The notes beneath the pieces were generated by a model, which was not told where the DNA came from, did no database searches, and saw nothing but the letters and a program-made list of their open reading frames with translations. DNA of 64,000 nucleotides from Tumebacillus lacus (GTDB taxonomy: Bacteria > Bacillota > Bacilli > Tumebacillales > Tumebacillaceae). The stretch spans positions 1-64,000 of the forward strand of contig NZ_JAPMLT010000008.1 of assembly GCF_026410385.1 (NCBI RefSeq), given 5' to 3'. A program made the translations under genes and the position numbers. Shown here piece by piece: positions 16,359 through 25,357 of this stretch; the first letter of the stretch is position 1; each line of letters opens with the position of its first letter.

Positions 16359-17663
16359 ATGAAGCAATCGTTTGGCAACACGCTGATCATCGGAGCTGGA
16401 CCGGCTGCACTCCACGTCGCGGTCGATGTCTCGCGGGGCTGGCACGGGCAACTCGGGATGGCCAATCGCAAAGGCGCTCACACCGATCAGATCCTGCACG
16501 AGTTGGAGCGGTCGGGCAACCGGGTCCGGCTGGAAGCAAAGGCGGAGAAGTTTCAACACTTGGCTGCGGAAGCGACGCTGATGCACTTTTATGAAGGATT
16601 TGACGAGATCGACGATATCTGGGAGACGGTGATCGTCTGCACCCCGAGTGACAGCTACATCGAGGTCGTTGACGCGTTGCAACTTCACTCGTTGAACGCT
16701 GTGAAGCGTGTGTTGTTGCTCTCCCCTGGGATCGGATCGAATCTTTTGGTGCAAAGTCGCCTCGGCGAGGCAAGGGATCGGATTGAAGTGATCTCCTTTT
16801 CCACGTACTATGCGGCCACGAAATGCGAGTCGGTGACGGGCAGTCTGTTGACGTCTTCGATCAAAGGGTTGAAGCGGAAAGTGTATGTTGCTTCTAATAA
16901 GAAGGAAAGCACATCTGCCCTGGCGGTGCAGACGTTTTTGGAAAATGTCGGGGTGCAGTGCGAGGTGTTGCGTCATCCGATCGAGGCCGAGTGCCGGAGC
17001 ATCACGACGTATGTGCATCCTCCCCTGTTCCTGAGCGAGTTCTCGCTCGGGGAGATCTTCAAATCGGTTCCTTCTAGGAAATACATGTACAAATTGTACC
17101 CTGAGGGTCCGATCACGCAGCATGTGATCCGCTCGATGCGGTTGCTGTGGGAGGAGGTTTCGGCGTTGGTCCGAGCGTTCGATGCGCAGCCGCTCAATTT
17201 GCTGAAGTTTCTCAACGACGACAACTACCCCGTCCATGAAGTGACGCTGTCCAGGGACGATGTCGAGCAGTTTGAGTCGTTCGATCCGGTCAAGCAAGAG
17301 TATCTGCTGTACGTTCGCTACTCGTCGATCTTGATCGATCCGTTTTCGGAGCCGGATGAACAGGGCCGCTACTTTGAATTTTCGGCGGTGCCTTACAAGC
17401 AGGTGCACAAAGACAAGGACGGCAACTGGGTGATCCCCCGGATTCCGTACGAAGACTACAAGCGGCTCAAACTGCTGCACGGGCTCGGGGAAAAGGTCAA
17501 CGTCCCGATGCCGGAGACGGCTCGGCTGATCTCCCTATTTGAGGCCAAGCTGCGCGAATTTATGGAAGCGGAAGGTCGCGAAAAGTTCCGTCCGGACCTC
17601 TTCGAAGACACCACCGCGGTCGAAGTGGCCGCTCTATATCAGGAACGGGGGGCTCGCAGATGA
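16359..17663 (+). CDS. cntM: Opine metallophore dehydrogenase (CntM)
   Basis: A 434-residue NAD(P)H-dependent dehydrogenase that condenses the CntL product with a 2-ketoacid, completing the metallophore. The Rossmann motif LIIGAGPAALHVA is at residues 9-21. Family blocks include EVISFSTYYAATK, YVHPPLFLSEFSL, YKLYPEGPI and EYLLYVRYSSILIDPFSEPDEQG. Aligned by eye with the remembered S. aureus CntM, Arg37 matches Arg33 (NADPH preference) and Ala153 matches Asp150 (Asp gives pyruvate, Ala allows alpha-ketoglutarate). Starts with ATG right after the cntL stop and overlaps the exporter gene by four bases (ATGA). Confidence 0.92.
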   Translation: MKQSFGNTLIIGAGPAALHVAVDVSRGWHGQLGMANRKGAHTDQILHELERSGNRVRLEAKAEKFQHLAAEATLMHFYEGFDEIDDIWETVIVCTPSDSYIEVVDALQLHSLNAVKRVLLLSPGIGSNLLVQSRLGEARDRIEVISFSTYYAATKCESVTGSLLTSSIKGLKRKVYVASNKKESTSALAVQTFLENVGVQCEVLRHPIEAECRSITTYVHPPLFLSEFSLGEIFKSVPSRKYMYKLYPEGPITQHVIRSMRLLWEEVSALVRAFDAQPLNLLKFLNDDNYPVHEVTLSRDDVEQFESFDPVKQEYLLYVRYSSILIDPFSEPDEQGRYFEFSAVPYKQVHKDKDGNWVIPRIPYEDYKRLKLLHGLGEKVNVPMPETARLISLFEAKLREFMEAEGREKFRPDLFEDTTAVEVAALYQERGARR

Positions 17664-18559
17664 TGAAAACGGGGTCGAGCCTCACAGGGCAGCAGCGTCC
17701 TTTTGCTTCGCTGATGAAAAACGGTGTGCTGTTTGCGATGTTGTCTTCGCTTGTCTTCAGTGTCATGAACGCGCTGGTCAAACAGGTCAGCGTGACGATC
17801 CCCTCTGCGGAGATCGCATTTTTCCGAGGGTTGATCGGGACGGTGATCATCCTGTTTATCATGAGATCGAGCCGGGTGCCGTTTTCCCGCACCGGCATCC
17901 CGATGCTTTTGACGCGCGGTGTGCTGGGCGCGCTGTACCTGATCGCCTACTTTTACACGATCTCCAAGATCCCGCTGACCGATGCCAGCATCTTGGCGCA
18001 CATGTCGCCGATCTTTGTGTTCATCCTGTCGGTCGTGCTGCTCAAGGAAAAACTCTCACGGCGAACGCTGCTGATCCTGCCGGTTTTCATCGCCGGCGCG
18101 CTGTTGCTCGTCAAGCCGTTCGAGTACTCCTCCTACTCGGTCTACGCGCTGGTCGGCGTGCTCAGTGCCGTGCTGGCAGCCGGGGCGGCGACGTCGATCC
18201 GCTATCTGAGCCAAAAACATCACACGTACGAGATCGTGTTTTACTTCCTCGCCGTCTCAACGGTGGTGGCGATACCGTTCATGTGGAACGGATTTGTGAT
18301 GCCGTCGCTGGTCGACTGGATGCTCTTGCTCGCCATCGGAGTCGTCTCCCTGCTCGGACAGCTCTTCCTGACCAAAGCGTTCACGCATGAAAATCCGGTC
18401 GTCGTCGAGATCGTCCGCTACATCGGCATCTTGTACAACGCGATGTGGGGCTTCCTGTTTTGGGCGGAGATCCCCGATGCGTTCACGATCACCGGCGGCG
18501 TGCTGATCATCGTCGGATGCGTGCTGTTGTCGCGACAAAAAAAGCCCATCAGTGCCTGA
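17660..18559 (+). CDS. EamA/DMT-family exporter, probable metallophore exporter
   Basis: A 299-residue inner-membrane protein with ten predicted helices in two EamA repeats (first about residues 20-150, second about 160-290). Conserved blocks include SLVFSVMNALVKQ, EIAFFRGLIG and the repeat-2 segment VVSLLGQLFLTKAF. Its ATG overlaps the cntM stop, so it is the last gene of the operon. In Pseudomonas aeruginosa pseudopaline is exported by a DMT protein (CntI), whereas S. aureus uses an MFS protein (CntE). This gene is therefore the likely exporter and is closer to the Pseudomonas arrangement. The substrate is inferred from operon position. Confidence 0.85.
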   Translation: MMKTGSSLTGQQRPFASLMKNGVLFAMLSSLVFSVMNALVKQVSVTIPSAEIAFFRGLIGTVIILFIMRSSRVPFSRTGIPMLLTRGVLGALYLIAYFYTISKIPLTDASILAHMSPIFVFILSVVLLKEKLSRRTLLILPVFIAGALLLVKPFEYSSYSVYALVGVLSAVLAAGAATSIRYLSQKHHTYEIVFYFLAVSTVVAIPFMWNGFVMPSLVDWMLLLAIGVVSLLGQLFLTKAFTHENPVVVEIVRYIGILYNAMWGFLFWAEIPDAFTITGGVLIIVGCVLLSRQKKPISA

Positions 18560-18591
18560 AGCCATCGCTTCTTATGCTCGTTTTGACAAAC

Positions 18592-18632
18592 AAAAAGGCG
18601 TGGTCGGTCAATTGACCAACCACGCCTCTTTT
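18592..18632. terminator. Bidirectional terminator after the cnt operon
   Basis: The stem GGCGTGGTCGGTC / GACCAACCACGCC around AATT has an A run before and a T run after it. It ends the cnt operon and the convergent PepSY gene. Confidence 0.9.
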
Positions 18633-18634
18633 CG

Positions 18635-19147
18635 CTACTCTGTTTTTTCCTGTTTCTTTTTCATCCGTCGACGAAGCGGGAAAAAGTACACATATCCGGT
18701 GAGCACCAATACGACCGTCAGAACCGAGATGACCTCAAGCAACGTCACGTACTGCAGATTCTCCCACTCCCCGACATGCAGTCCATACAAGAGATCAAGG
18801 ATCGGACTTTGTTTCAAAGCTTGTATCTGTCCGGTATGATCGATTGTCAGTCGAAGAATGGGATCACGCGATACATACACTTTGAACTTGTCACCCGACT
18901 TGGAGACGGAGCGAATTTCCTCCCAAGTATACTCCCCCGTCGCGACCAACTGCGTTCCGATGTAAGAGAGAGTCCAATCGGCCTGATTGGCCGGCACTTC
19001 AATCTTTGTGTGTTGCAAATCGGTCGCTTCCTCTTGGTACCAAGGAACATTCAGCAGTAAAAATCCTGTCACTGCCCACATGATCAAAAATAAGCTCACC
19101 ACGAGTCCTGCATAGCGATGCAGTTTACGATTCATCTGTCGAAACAC
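18635..19147 (-). CDS. PepSY-domain membrane protein
   Basis: A 170-residue protein with an N-terminal membrane helix (YAGLVVSLFLIMWAVTGFLLL), an extracytoplasmic PepSY-like region (about residues 60-115, ending RLTIDHTGQIQALKQSP) and a C-terminal helix (LLEVISVLTVVLVLTGYVYFF). The first helix with RKLHRYAG resembles PepSY-TM/iron-regulated membrane proteins, which have histidines near the membrane and are often linked to metal reduction or uptake. The GTG start has GAGAGGGG at the right distance. Facing the metallophore operon, it could belong to the same metal response, but no Zur-like box was seen in front of it. Confidence 0.7.
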   Translation of the reverse strand: MFRQMNRKLHRYAGLVVSLFLIMWAVTGFLLLNVPWYQEEATDLQHTKIEVPANQADWTLSYIGTQLVATGEYTWEEIRSVSKSGDKFKVYVSRDPILRLTIDHTGQIQALKQSPILDLLYGLHVGEWENLQYVTLLEVISVLTVVLVLTGYVYFFPLRRRMKKKQEKTE

Positions 19148-19320
19148 GGTGCGATCCCCTCTCGATGGTCGATTTCCTGTTAATATCGCCCATCATACAA
19201 CATCTGTCGCGTTGGGCGCATGGCCCGATGTGGCTAGTAAGTGATGAAAGAAACGTGAACAATTTTCGCAGGACACCTTTTCCGCTGCGTCGAAAGAGCC
19301 TAAAAAGGAGGTCGTTGCGA

Positions 19321-19926
19321 ATGACTGTGAGGATCGAGGGCGTGCCCGTCCTCTACCAATACCCCGTACTTCCCACCGGCTGTGAGGCGACGGCACTGAC
19401 GATGTTGCTCAACTGGGCCGGGGTCGACGTGACAAAGGAAGCGGTGGCCGACGGGCTGGTCAAGGAGCCCACCCCGTTCGAGCGGGACGGCAAGCTCGTC
19501 GGGGGCAATCCCCACCGGGCGTTTATCGGCGATCCGTATGACAAGGAGAGCTACGGGACGTTTCATGAGGTGATCGCGGCGGCGCTGGAGGGGTATCTTC
19601 CGAGGAAGGCGTGGGATGTGAGCGGGCTGAGTTTCGAGGAGTTGCTGGCTCATGTCGAGGCAGGCCGCCCGGTGGTGGTGTGGGCGACGATCGAGTTGAA
19701 AGAGCCGCGTCCGACCGACCTCTGGGAGGACATCGACGACTCGGGCACGATGATCCAGTGGCGGTCGCCGGAGCACTGCATGACGCTGGTCGGCTACGGC
19801 GAGGAGGTCGTCGTGATCAATGACCCGCATACGGGAAAGCAAGAGCACTACGACCGTGACCTGTTCCGCCTCCGTTGGGAGCAGATGGGGCAGCAAGCGG
19901 TGACGGTAAAGAGCGATCAGGCATAG
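19321..19926 (+). CDS. C39-family cysteine peptidase-like protein
   Basis: A 201-residue Peptidase_C39_2 domain protein. The catalytic Cys is in LPTGCEATALTMLLNW, the His in SPEHCMTLVGYGE and the Asp in VVINDPHTGK. The pattern matches YvpB-like proteins of Bacillus. The ATG at 19321 has AAAAAGGAGG ten bases before it. The open frame continues upstream to 19165 but that part has no ribosome site. No signal peptide is visible from this start, so it may be cytosolic. Monocistronic, with a terminator behind it. Confidence 0.82.
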   Translation: MTVRIEGVPVLYQYPVLPTGCEATALTMLLNWAGVDVTKEAVADGLVKEPTPFERDGKLVGGNPHRAFIGDPYDKESYGTFHEVIAAALEGYLPRKAWDVSGLSFEELLAHVEAGRPVVVWATIELKEPRPTDLWEDIDDSGTMIQWRSPEHCMTLVGYGEEVVVINDPHTGKQEHYDRDLFRLRWEQMGQQAVTVKSDQA

Positions 19927-19935
19927 ACAGACGAG

Positions 19936-19969
19936 AAAAAGCCGTCCCGGTGTGTGGGGACGGCTTTTT
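19936..19969. terminator. Bidirectional terminator
   Basis: AAAAAGCCGTCCC / GGGACGGCTTTTT with a 7-8 base loop, between the C39 peptidase gene and the convergent giant secreted protein gene. Confidence 0.92.
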
Positions 19970-19973
19970 GGTG

Positions 19974-22900
19974 CTATTTTTTGGTGACGACGGTGACACT
20001 CTCCGCCTTGCTCGCGATCACGGTGCCGTCTGCGGCGACGATCTCGACGAGGTAGCGGTAGACGCCCGCTTCGTGGAACTTCAGCATAAAGTCGCTCGTG
20101 TACGCGGCGGTGGCGACGCCGTTTTCGTCGAAGGTGAGTTTGTGGTACTCAACGTCTGTTTCATTCCACGACTTAAAATCTGTTGCGGAGATCTGACCTT
20201 TATCGTTGAAAGAAATCCGTAAATGATACTGTTTTTCTGCGTCCTCCGGGTGGAAGATCGCGGTCATCGAGAACTTGTTTTGTTCCCGCAAGACCAGTTC
20301 GGACGGGAGTTCGCTGGTCAGGACAGACGGGACGCGCACTTGTGTCTTCGCTTCCCGCCAGCCGGATCTCAACGTGATCTCCACTGTGCCCGGAGCGACT
20401 GCTTTGACCTCTCCGTCGCTGTCAACGGTCGCGACGTTCGGATCGCTGGTGATCCACTCCGTTTTAAAAGGATCTGCGACCGGCAGCGTGATCGGAGCGT
20501 TGAGCGAAGTCTGGAAGATGCCGTCTGCGGCCAGTTTCGCGCTCTCGCCGACACGCAGTTCGGCCGCTTCTTTCGTCCAGCGGATGGAGTCGAGGAGCGG
20601 GACGACTTCCCATTGCAGGTCGTCGCCGTCGATCTTCAGATTTACGTAATGGAAGTACCCGCCTTCGTTGGCCGGGATGTGCGTGTACTTGCCGCCGCCC
20701 CCGGAGATGATGTACTCGACGCCCTGCACCGTCTTGTGGTGGTAGGCGTGGAGGTCGCCGCTGAGGACGACGATCTTTTTCTCAGGATGGGCCGCTTTGT
20801 ACGCGCCGAGCAGGTCGTAGAAGCGCTGTGCTTCCGCCGGATCTTTGAACCCGTGACCGGTGTTGAAGTCTTTGCCCTCGGCGCTGACTTCATCCGGCGG
20901 GACGTGCATGAAGAGGAAGATGTGGCTCTGCTCGGTGCTGTCTTGCAGCGTCTGTGCCAGCCACGGCCACTGCGACGGGTCGGAGTTGCTGATCTTGCCC
21001 GACGCGGAGTCGAGGCCAATGATGCGGGCGTTGCCGTAGTCGTAGAAATAGGTCGGCTCGCCGAACGTCTTTTGGTAGTTGACCCGCGAGTTGGTGCCGG
21101 AGATCTCGTGGTTGCCTATGGAGACGATGTACGGCGCGCGGAAGGCGTTCATGTTTTCGACGCCGAGCACGTAGTTGGCCGCCGTGTCGTTTTCCACGAT
21201 GTCGCCGGTGTAGCCGATCAGTTCGGACGGCTCTTGGTTGATGCGGGCGATCTGCTCGCGGAGCAGGATGTCGGCGGCGGTCTGCCCTTGCCCGGCCGCG
21301 TAGTAGCCGCCGTCGCCGATGACGCTCATCTGGAAGGAGTCGGCGTTTTGCGGCTGACCGAGCGGTGCGCCGACGGTGAACGCCCACGTCTTCGTGGCCG
21401 GGTTGTTGTTTCGGTCGGCGACGGTGACGGTGACTTGGTGCGTCGTGCCCGATTCCCATTTCACAGCCGGGGTGAACCAGACGGTGCCGCTCGTCTCGTC
21501 GGTGCTGTGAGCGACCGTTTCGCCGTCGACCGTCAGGGTCGTTTTGCCGGAGTCGATGCCCGTGTACGCATCGGTCGCTTGGACGGCGATGCGCGGTCGG
21601 TCGGTGCGTGTGGTCGTGCCGTCATGCGGCGCGATCACGGAGACGGTCGGTGCGTCCGTATCCGGGCCGGTGTAGACGTTGAACGTCCACTCCCCTCGCG
21701 GCAAGGCCGGATTGCCGACTTTGTCGGTGGCGTCGAGGACGACGGTGTGAGGGCCGTCTGTCAGCGCCGTCGCCGGGGTGAAGGTGACTTTCCCGGTGGC
21801 CGCGTCGTACTGGTGGGCGACGAGGTGGCCGTCGAGGGTCATTTTCAGGGAGCCGGTGTCGACGCCGCTGCCGTCATCGCGGACGGTGGCGGAGATCGTC
21901 GGTTGATTGCTGTAGATCTTTTGACCCGCTGCCGGTGCATACGCCGAGAAGGTCGGGCCGACGAGGTCTTCGCCGGTGTCGCTGTAGACGGCGCGCAGGT
22001 TGTCAAAATAGATCGAGCCGCTGTTTTTGTTGGCGACGCTGGTCTCGACGAGGTAGAGTTGGCGGATCGCCAGCGGCAAGACCGCGTCGGACGGGAGGGT
22101 CGCTTCGACGTACTTCCAGCCGACCCAGTTCAGGCCGCCTGCCGGGGTGAAGTCGATCGTCTTTTTGGTCAGGTTGCCGTCCTCATACTGGCCTCGCAAC
22201 CAGTGGTTTTTGCCGTCGCCGTAGACCCAGAGGCCGAATTTTTGCGGTCGTCCCTCGATGGCGCGGCCGATCAGTCCGGCCGTGCCGCGGATGTTGACGT
22301 AGGCGGCGGAGGTGCCCGCTTGGCCGGTGAAGTCGTACGCCAGTTTGGCGGCGTGCGTGCCGTAGCGGACCGGGTTCGGGCGGCTCGTCAGGGAGAGCGA
22401 GACCGAGTTGGCCCGGGCCGAGGAGGAGTAGAGGTCCGTGATGTCTTCGAAGTCTTCCAGCATCACCGGTGGTTTGCCGATGTTGACGACAGCTTCCGCA
22501 CGGGCGGTGCCAAAGACGGCGATCACTTTGCCGCTGGCGGTGCCGGTGACGGCGGTGAGTTCGCCGTTCGGCGAGATCGTGCCGATGGCGCCTTCGGTCG
22601 ACCACGTCACGCGGTCGGGAGAGAGCACGATCTCCTGCCCGGCTGCGTCATAGCCTTTGACGGTGAAGAGCTGTTTGTCGCCCGGGTTGACCAATGCCGG
22701 TGATGGGACCAGCGTGAGGCGGGCGACCGTGTCGACCACCGCCACGTCGACTCCTGCTGTCACGCCGCCGGAGCGGACGGTGACGGTGCCTTCCCCCGGC
22801 TGAGCGGCGGCGGTGAGCACGCCGCTTGCCGAGACGCTGCCGACGGCAGGATCGACCGACCACGTCAGAGCGGCCGGATCGACCGGAAGCCCGTTGTAAT

Positions 22901-24245
22901 GCTGATCCTGCCCTTTCACGGTAAACGGCAAGGTGCCGCCCGCGATCAGTTTGACCGGCCCTTTCGGCTGCGGTACGAGGTGGGCCAGTTCGCCTTGTGG
23001 AGCGGTGGAGACGACCATCATCGCGTTGGAGACGGCACGTTCAAAGCCGTCGGAAGGCGAGTTGAGGATCGACAGCCCGGTGTCGCCCGGCAGTCGCGCC
23101 GCGTAGGTGGTCGAGCCGCCGCCGTCGACGTTGAAGGCGCTTTCCATGCCGATGCCGGCGAGGTAGCGCGCCCCTTCGGCGATGGTGACGCCGTCGCTGT
23201 AGGTCGGCTGACGGCCGTCGAAGGTGAGGAACGCGATCTTGCCGTCACGCGCCGCGACGAACGTGCGCGGGTGACGGTCGACGTTGTCGTTCAACGCCGC
23301 TGCGGTCGGTTGGCCGTTTTGCACCATCGTGGTCGAGCCGGTGACGATCTGCCGGGCAGCGGTCAGGCCGTTGTCGAGATCGAGCCGCACGGTGACCGAG
23401 CGACCCGGCGTCAGGTGGGCCTGCGCCCACGATGCTTGCGCCCCGCTGGCGGAGATCGCCCATTTGCCGGCCGGGATCGCGTTGTTGGTCGCGGTGCTGA
23501 CCGACTCGACGGTGGCGGAGAGCGTCTGACCGAGCGCGAGTTTGGCATCGGTCGGGTGGAGGACGATCTCGACGCCCGTTCCCACCGATTTCGTAGTGGC
23601 GTTAAATCGAGGGCTGTACAGGTAGAGATGGTTTGTCGCCCCGCTGGTGCGCGGCTTGTTGACGCCGCCGTTAAAAGCGCGGGTCTCCCCCGTGTCAGCC
23701 AGCGTGAGAGCGGTGGTCAGCGTGATCCCGGAGCCGATCTTGAAGCTCCCGTCGCCAAACACGGCCAGATAGCCGCGCCCCGGCACGGAGGTGCCGGTGA
23801 CCAACTCCCCGTTGCTTACCTGCAGGCCGACGGGCGTGCCCGCGTAGGTCGGATCGGTGTTGAAAAAGTCCATGTTGAAGCCGCCGACGACGCGTTGGTC
23901 TGCGCCGCCCAGTTGCGCGGCTTGGTTTCGCACGGTGTCGAGGGCGATGACTTTGCCCTTGGGCGAGGTGACTTCGAGGCGGATGTTCGGGTCGGTCGGA
24001 TCGACCTCCATCATGTTGACCGCTTCGACGTGCTCGCCGTCGTGCAGGGTGCGTTCCGTGTGGACGACGCCCGGCGCGACGATGAAGCTGTCTTCGCTGA
24101 CGGTGACAAACGGGCTGTCACCGGCCGCACTTGTGCTCGGGACAAGTCCCGATACGATCAGCGTGAGGGCCAACAGCCAGCAGAGCATGTGGCGCAGCAC
24201 GGGCTGTCGGTGGAACAGGCTCGACTGTCTCGCGAGTGGATGCAA
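19974..24245 (-). CDS. Secreted phosphodiester glycosidase / metallophosphoesterase fusion
   Basis: A 1,423-residue exported protein. After a Sec signal (about 15-45, LLALTLIVSG..STSAAG) comes an NAGPA-type phosphodiester glycosidase domain (about 60-400; GFNMDFF, PRTFVAARDG, FNVDGGGSTT). Two bacterial Ig-like blocks follow, then a carbohydrate-binding-like beta domain (about 600-770), two Ig-like blocks with YDAATGKVTFTPA-type motifs, and a calcineurin-like phosphoesterase domain (about 1000-1270) with GDGGYY, GYTGDIVEND, SIGNHEI, MHVPPDE and SGDLHAYHH. The end has a Big_2 block (VDSDGEVKAVAPGTVEI) and another beta domain. TTG start with AAGGAGTGA upstream. It probably acts on cell-surface or environmental glycan phosphodiesters (inference). 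No LPXTG or SLH anchor seen. Confidence 0.85.
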   Translation of the reverse strand: MHPLARQSSLFHRQPVLRHMLCWLLALTLIVSGLVPSTSAAGDSPFVTVSEDSFIVAPGVVHTERTLHDGEHVEAVNMMEVDPTDPNIRLEVTSPKGKVIALDTVRNQAAQLGGADQRVVGGFNMDFFNTDPTYAGTPVGLQVSNGELVTGTSVPGRGYLAVFGDGSFKIGSGITLTTALTLADTGETRAFNGGVNKPRTSGATNHLYLYSPRFNATTKSVGTGVEIVLHPTDAKLALGQTLSATVESVSTATNNAIPAGKWAISASGAQASWAQAHLTPGRSVTVRLDLDNGLTAARQIVTGSTTMVQNGQPTAAALNDNVDRHPRTFVAARDGKIAFLTFDGRQPTYSDGVTIAEGARYLAGIGMESAFNVDGGGSTTYAARLPGDTGLSILNSPSDGFERAVSNAMMVVSTAPQGELAHLVPQPKGPVKLIAGGTLPFTVKGQDQHYNGLPVDPAALTWSVDPAVGSVSASGVLTAAAQPGEGTVTVRSGGVTAGVDVAVVDTVARLTLVPSPALVNPGDKQLFTVKGYDAAGQEIVLSPDRVTWSTEGAIGTISPNGELTAVTGTASGKVIAVFGTARAEAVVNIGKPPVMLEDFEDITDLYSSSARANSVSLSLTSRPNPVRYGTHAAKLAYDFTGQAGTSAAYVNIRGTAGLIGRAIEGRPQKFGLWVYGDGKNHWLRGQYEDGNLTKKTIDFTPAGGLNWVGWKYVEATLPSDAVLPLAIRQLYLVETSVANKNSGSIYFDNLRAVYSDTGEDLVGPTFSAYAPAAGQKIYSNQPTISATVRDDGSGVDTGSLKMTLDGHLVAHQYDAATGKVTFTPATALTDGPHTVVLDATDKVGNPALPRGEWTFNVYTGPDTDAPTVSVIAPHDGTTTRTDRPRIAVQATDAYTGIDSGKTTLTVDGETVAHSTDETSGTVWFTPAVKWESGTTHQVTVTVADRNNNPATKTWAFTVGAPLGQPQNADSFQMSVIGDGGYYAAGQGQTAADILLREQIARINQEPSELIGYTGDIVENDTAANYVLGVENMNAFRAPYIVSIGNHEISGTNSRVNYQKTFGEPTYFYDYGNARIIGLDSASGKISNSDPSQWPWLAQTLQDSTEQSHIFLFMHVPPDEVSAEGKDFNTGHGFKDPAEAQRFYDLLGAYKAAHPEKKIVVLSGDLHAYHHKTVQGVEYIISGGGGKYTHIPANEGGYFHYVNLKIDGDDLQWEVVPLLDSIRWTKEAAELRVGESAKLAADGIFQTSLNAPITLPVADPFKTEWITSDPNVATVDSDGEVKAVAPGTVEITLRSGWREAKTQVRVPSVLTSELPSELVLREQNKFSMTAIFHPEDAEKQYHLRISFNDKGQISATDFKSWNETDVEYHKLTFDENGVATAAYTSDFMLKFHEAGVYRYLVEIVAADGTVIASKAESVTVVTKK

Positions 24246-24360
24246 ATCATTTCACTCCTTTTTCGGAATTTACTGTACATTTACTGATATTCGCATTTAC
24301 TTCCGGCAACCCTTCCTTTACAGAGCGATTTGGTAAAATAGCAAGAGGAGGTGATCTGCG

Positions 24361-25128
24361 ATGATCGATGCGCACCTGCATCTGGCACAATATCCGGCTG
24401 AGACGGTGGAACGGGAGATCGCCGCTTGGCGAGCGGGCGGTGTGGAAAGTGTGATCGCGGTAGCGACCGATGTGCGGAGCTGTCATCGCACGCTGGAGTT
24501 GCAACGGCGACACCCGGACTTTGTGCGGGCGGCGCTCGGCTGGCATCCGGAGCAGGCGTTGCCGAAGCGGTCGGAGCGGGAGGAGATCTTTGCGCTGATT
24601 CAAAACGAACAGCCCTCCCTCGCCGCGATTGGCGAAGTCGGGCTGCCGCATTATTCGCAGACGGAGCACTTGGCGGGCTACCAGGAGTTGTTGGCGGAGT
24701 TTGCCGTGCTGGCGGCGGAGACGGGATTGCCGCTGGTCCTGCATGCGGTGCATGACAAGGCAGGGCTGGCTTTGCAAGTGTTGGAGCGACATTCCGGTGT
24801 GCGGGCGCATTTTCATTGGTTGAAAGCCGATGCACCTGCGCTCGACGCTCTGCTCGCAGCCGGGCACATCGTCTCCGTGACGCCGGAGGTATGCTGGCGG
24901 GAGCGGGACCAGGAATTGGCACGCCGGGTGCCGCTTGCGCAGTTGTTGATCGAGACGGACGGCCCCTGGCCGTATGAGGGTCCGTTTGCCGGACGGCCGA
25001 CCACGCCGCTCTTTCTGAATGAGGTGCGGGGCGCGGTCGCCCGCTTGAAAGGGATCACGGCCGAGGAGTTGGATGCGTCGTGCAGGCAGACGGTACGGGC
25101 GTTCTATGGAGCGAGTGGGAAATCGTGA
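24361..25128 (+). CDS. TatD-family metal-dependent hydrolase
   Basis: A 255-residue TIM-barrel hydrolase with the first metal motif MIDAHLHL, Glu in AIGEVGL, His in LVLHAVHD and HFHWLKA, and Asp in LLIETDGPWPYEG. TatD enzymes are DNA exonucleases or deacylases, and the exact substrate here is unknown. The ATG has GAGGAGG nine bases upstream. It is slightly shorter than the usual 260. A perfect 15-bp hairpin overlaps its stop codon. Confidence 0.85.
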   Translation: MIDAHLHLAQYPAETVEREIAAWRAGGVESVIAVATDVRSCHRTLELQRRHPDFVRAALGWHPEQALPKRSEREEIFALIQNEQPSLAAIGEVGLPHYSQTEHLAGYQELLAEFAVLAAETGLPLVLHAVHDKAGLALQVLERHSGVRAHFHWLKADAPALDALLAAGHIVSVTPEVCWRERDQELARRVPLAQLLIETDGPWPYEGPFAGRPTTPLFLNEVRGAVARLKGITAEELDASCRQTVRAFYGASGKS

Positions 25129-25149
25129 GCCATCATTTCCCACTCGCTC
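25109..25149 (+). other. Perfect hairpin overlapping the tatD-like stop codon
   Basis: Arms GAGCGAGTGGGAAAT and ATTTCCCACTCGCTC form a perfect 15-bp stem with an 11-base loop. The left arm is coding sequence and the TGA lies in the loop. No T run follows, so it is more likely an mRNA 3'-end stabiliser or processing element than a classical terminator. Confidence 0.75.
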
Positions 25150-25302
25150 CTACCCCCATCAAGAGACGGACACGTCCGTACTCTATAGCACACAATCGTA
25201 CATTGTGTGACTGACAGGCCCCAGGGCTCGAGCAAAGGAGGTATAACCTCTACGGACGCTGCAGATACTATTCTTACACTTAGCTTTCTCCTTCTGATGG
25301 AA
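25150..25302. other. Structured intergenic segment, no gene recognised
   Basis: This non-coding stretch is dense in inverted repeats: ACGGAC-AC-GTCCGT at 25167-25180, CACACAAT-CGTAC-ATTGTGTG at 25189-25209, and GAGGT/ACCTC around an AAAGGAGG motif at about 25235-25252. A terminator at 25303 follows on the plus strand. There is no convincing start codon after the AAAGGAGG. A small structured RNA or a leader is possible, but no known riboswitch motif was recognised. Confidence 0.4.
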
Positions 25303-25336
25303 GCACGGTACTTGTGGCGCAAGTACCGTGCCTTTT
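25303..25336 (+). terminator. Strong hairpin with short T tail
   Basis: GCACGGTACTTG / CAAGTACCGTGC, 12-bp perfect stem with a TGGCG loop, followed by CTTTTC. Together with the preceding structured segment it looks like the end of a short transcript. Confidence 0.6.
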
Positions 25337-25357
25337 CTATTTCGCCGATACACATAT

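Noticed and set aside
20223..22703. 826-residue open frame opposite the secreted glycosidase gene
   Set aside because: Arg/Val/Asp-rich low-complexity antisense shadow of a high-GC gene; no start context or domains.
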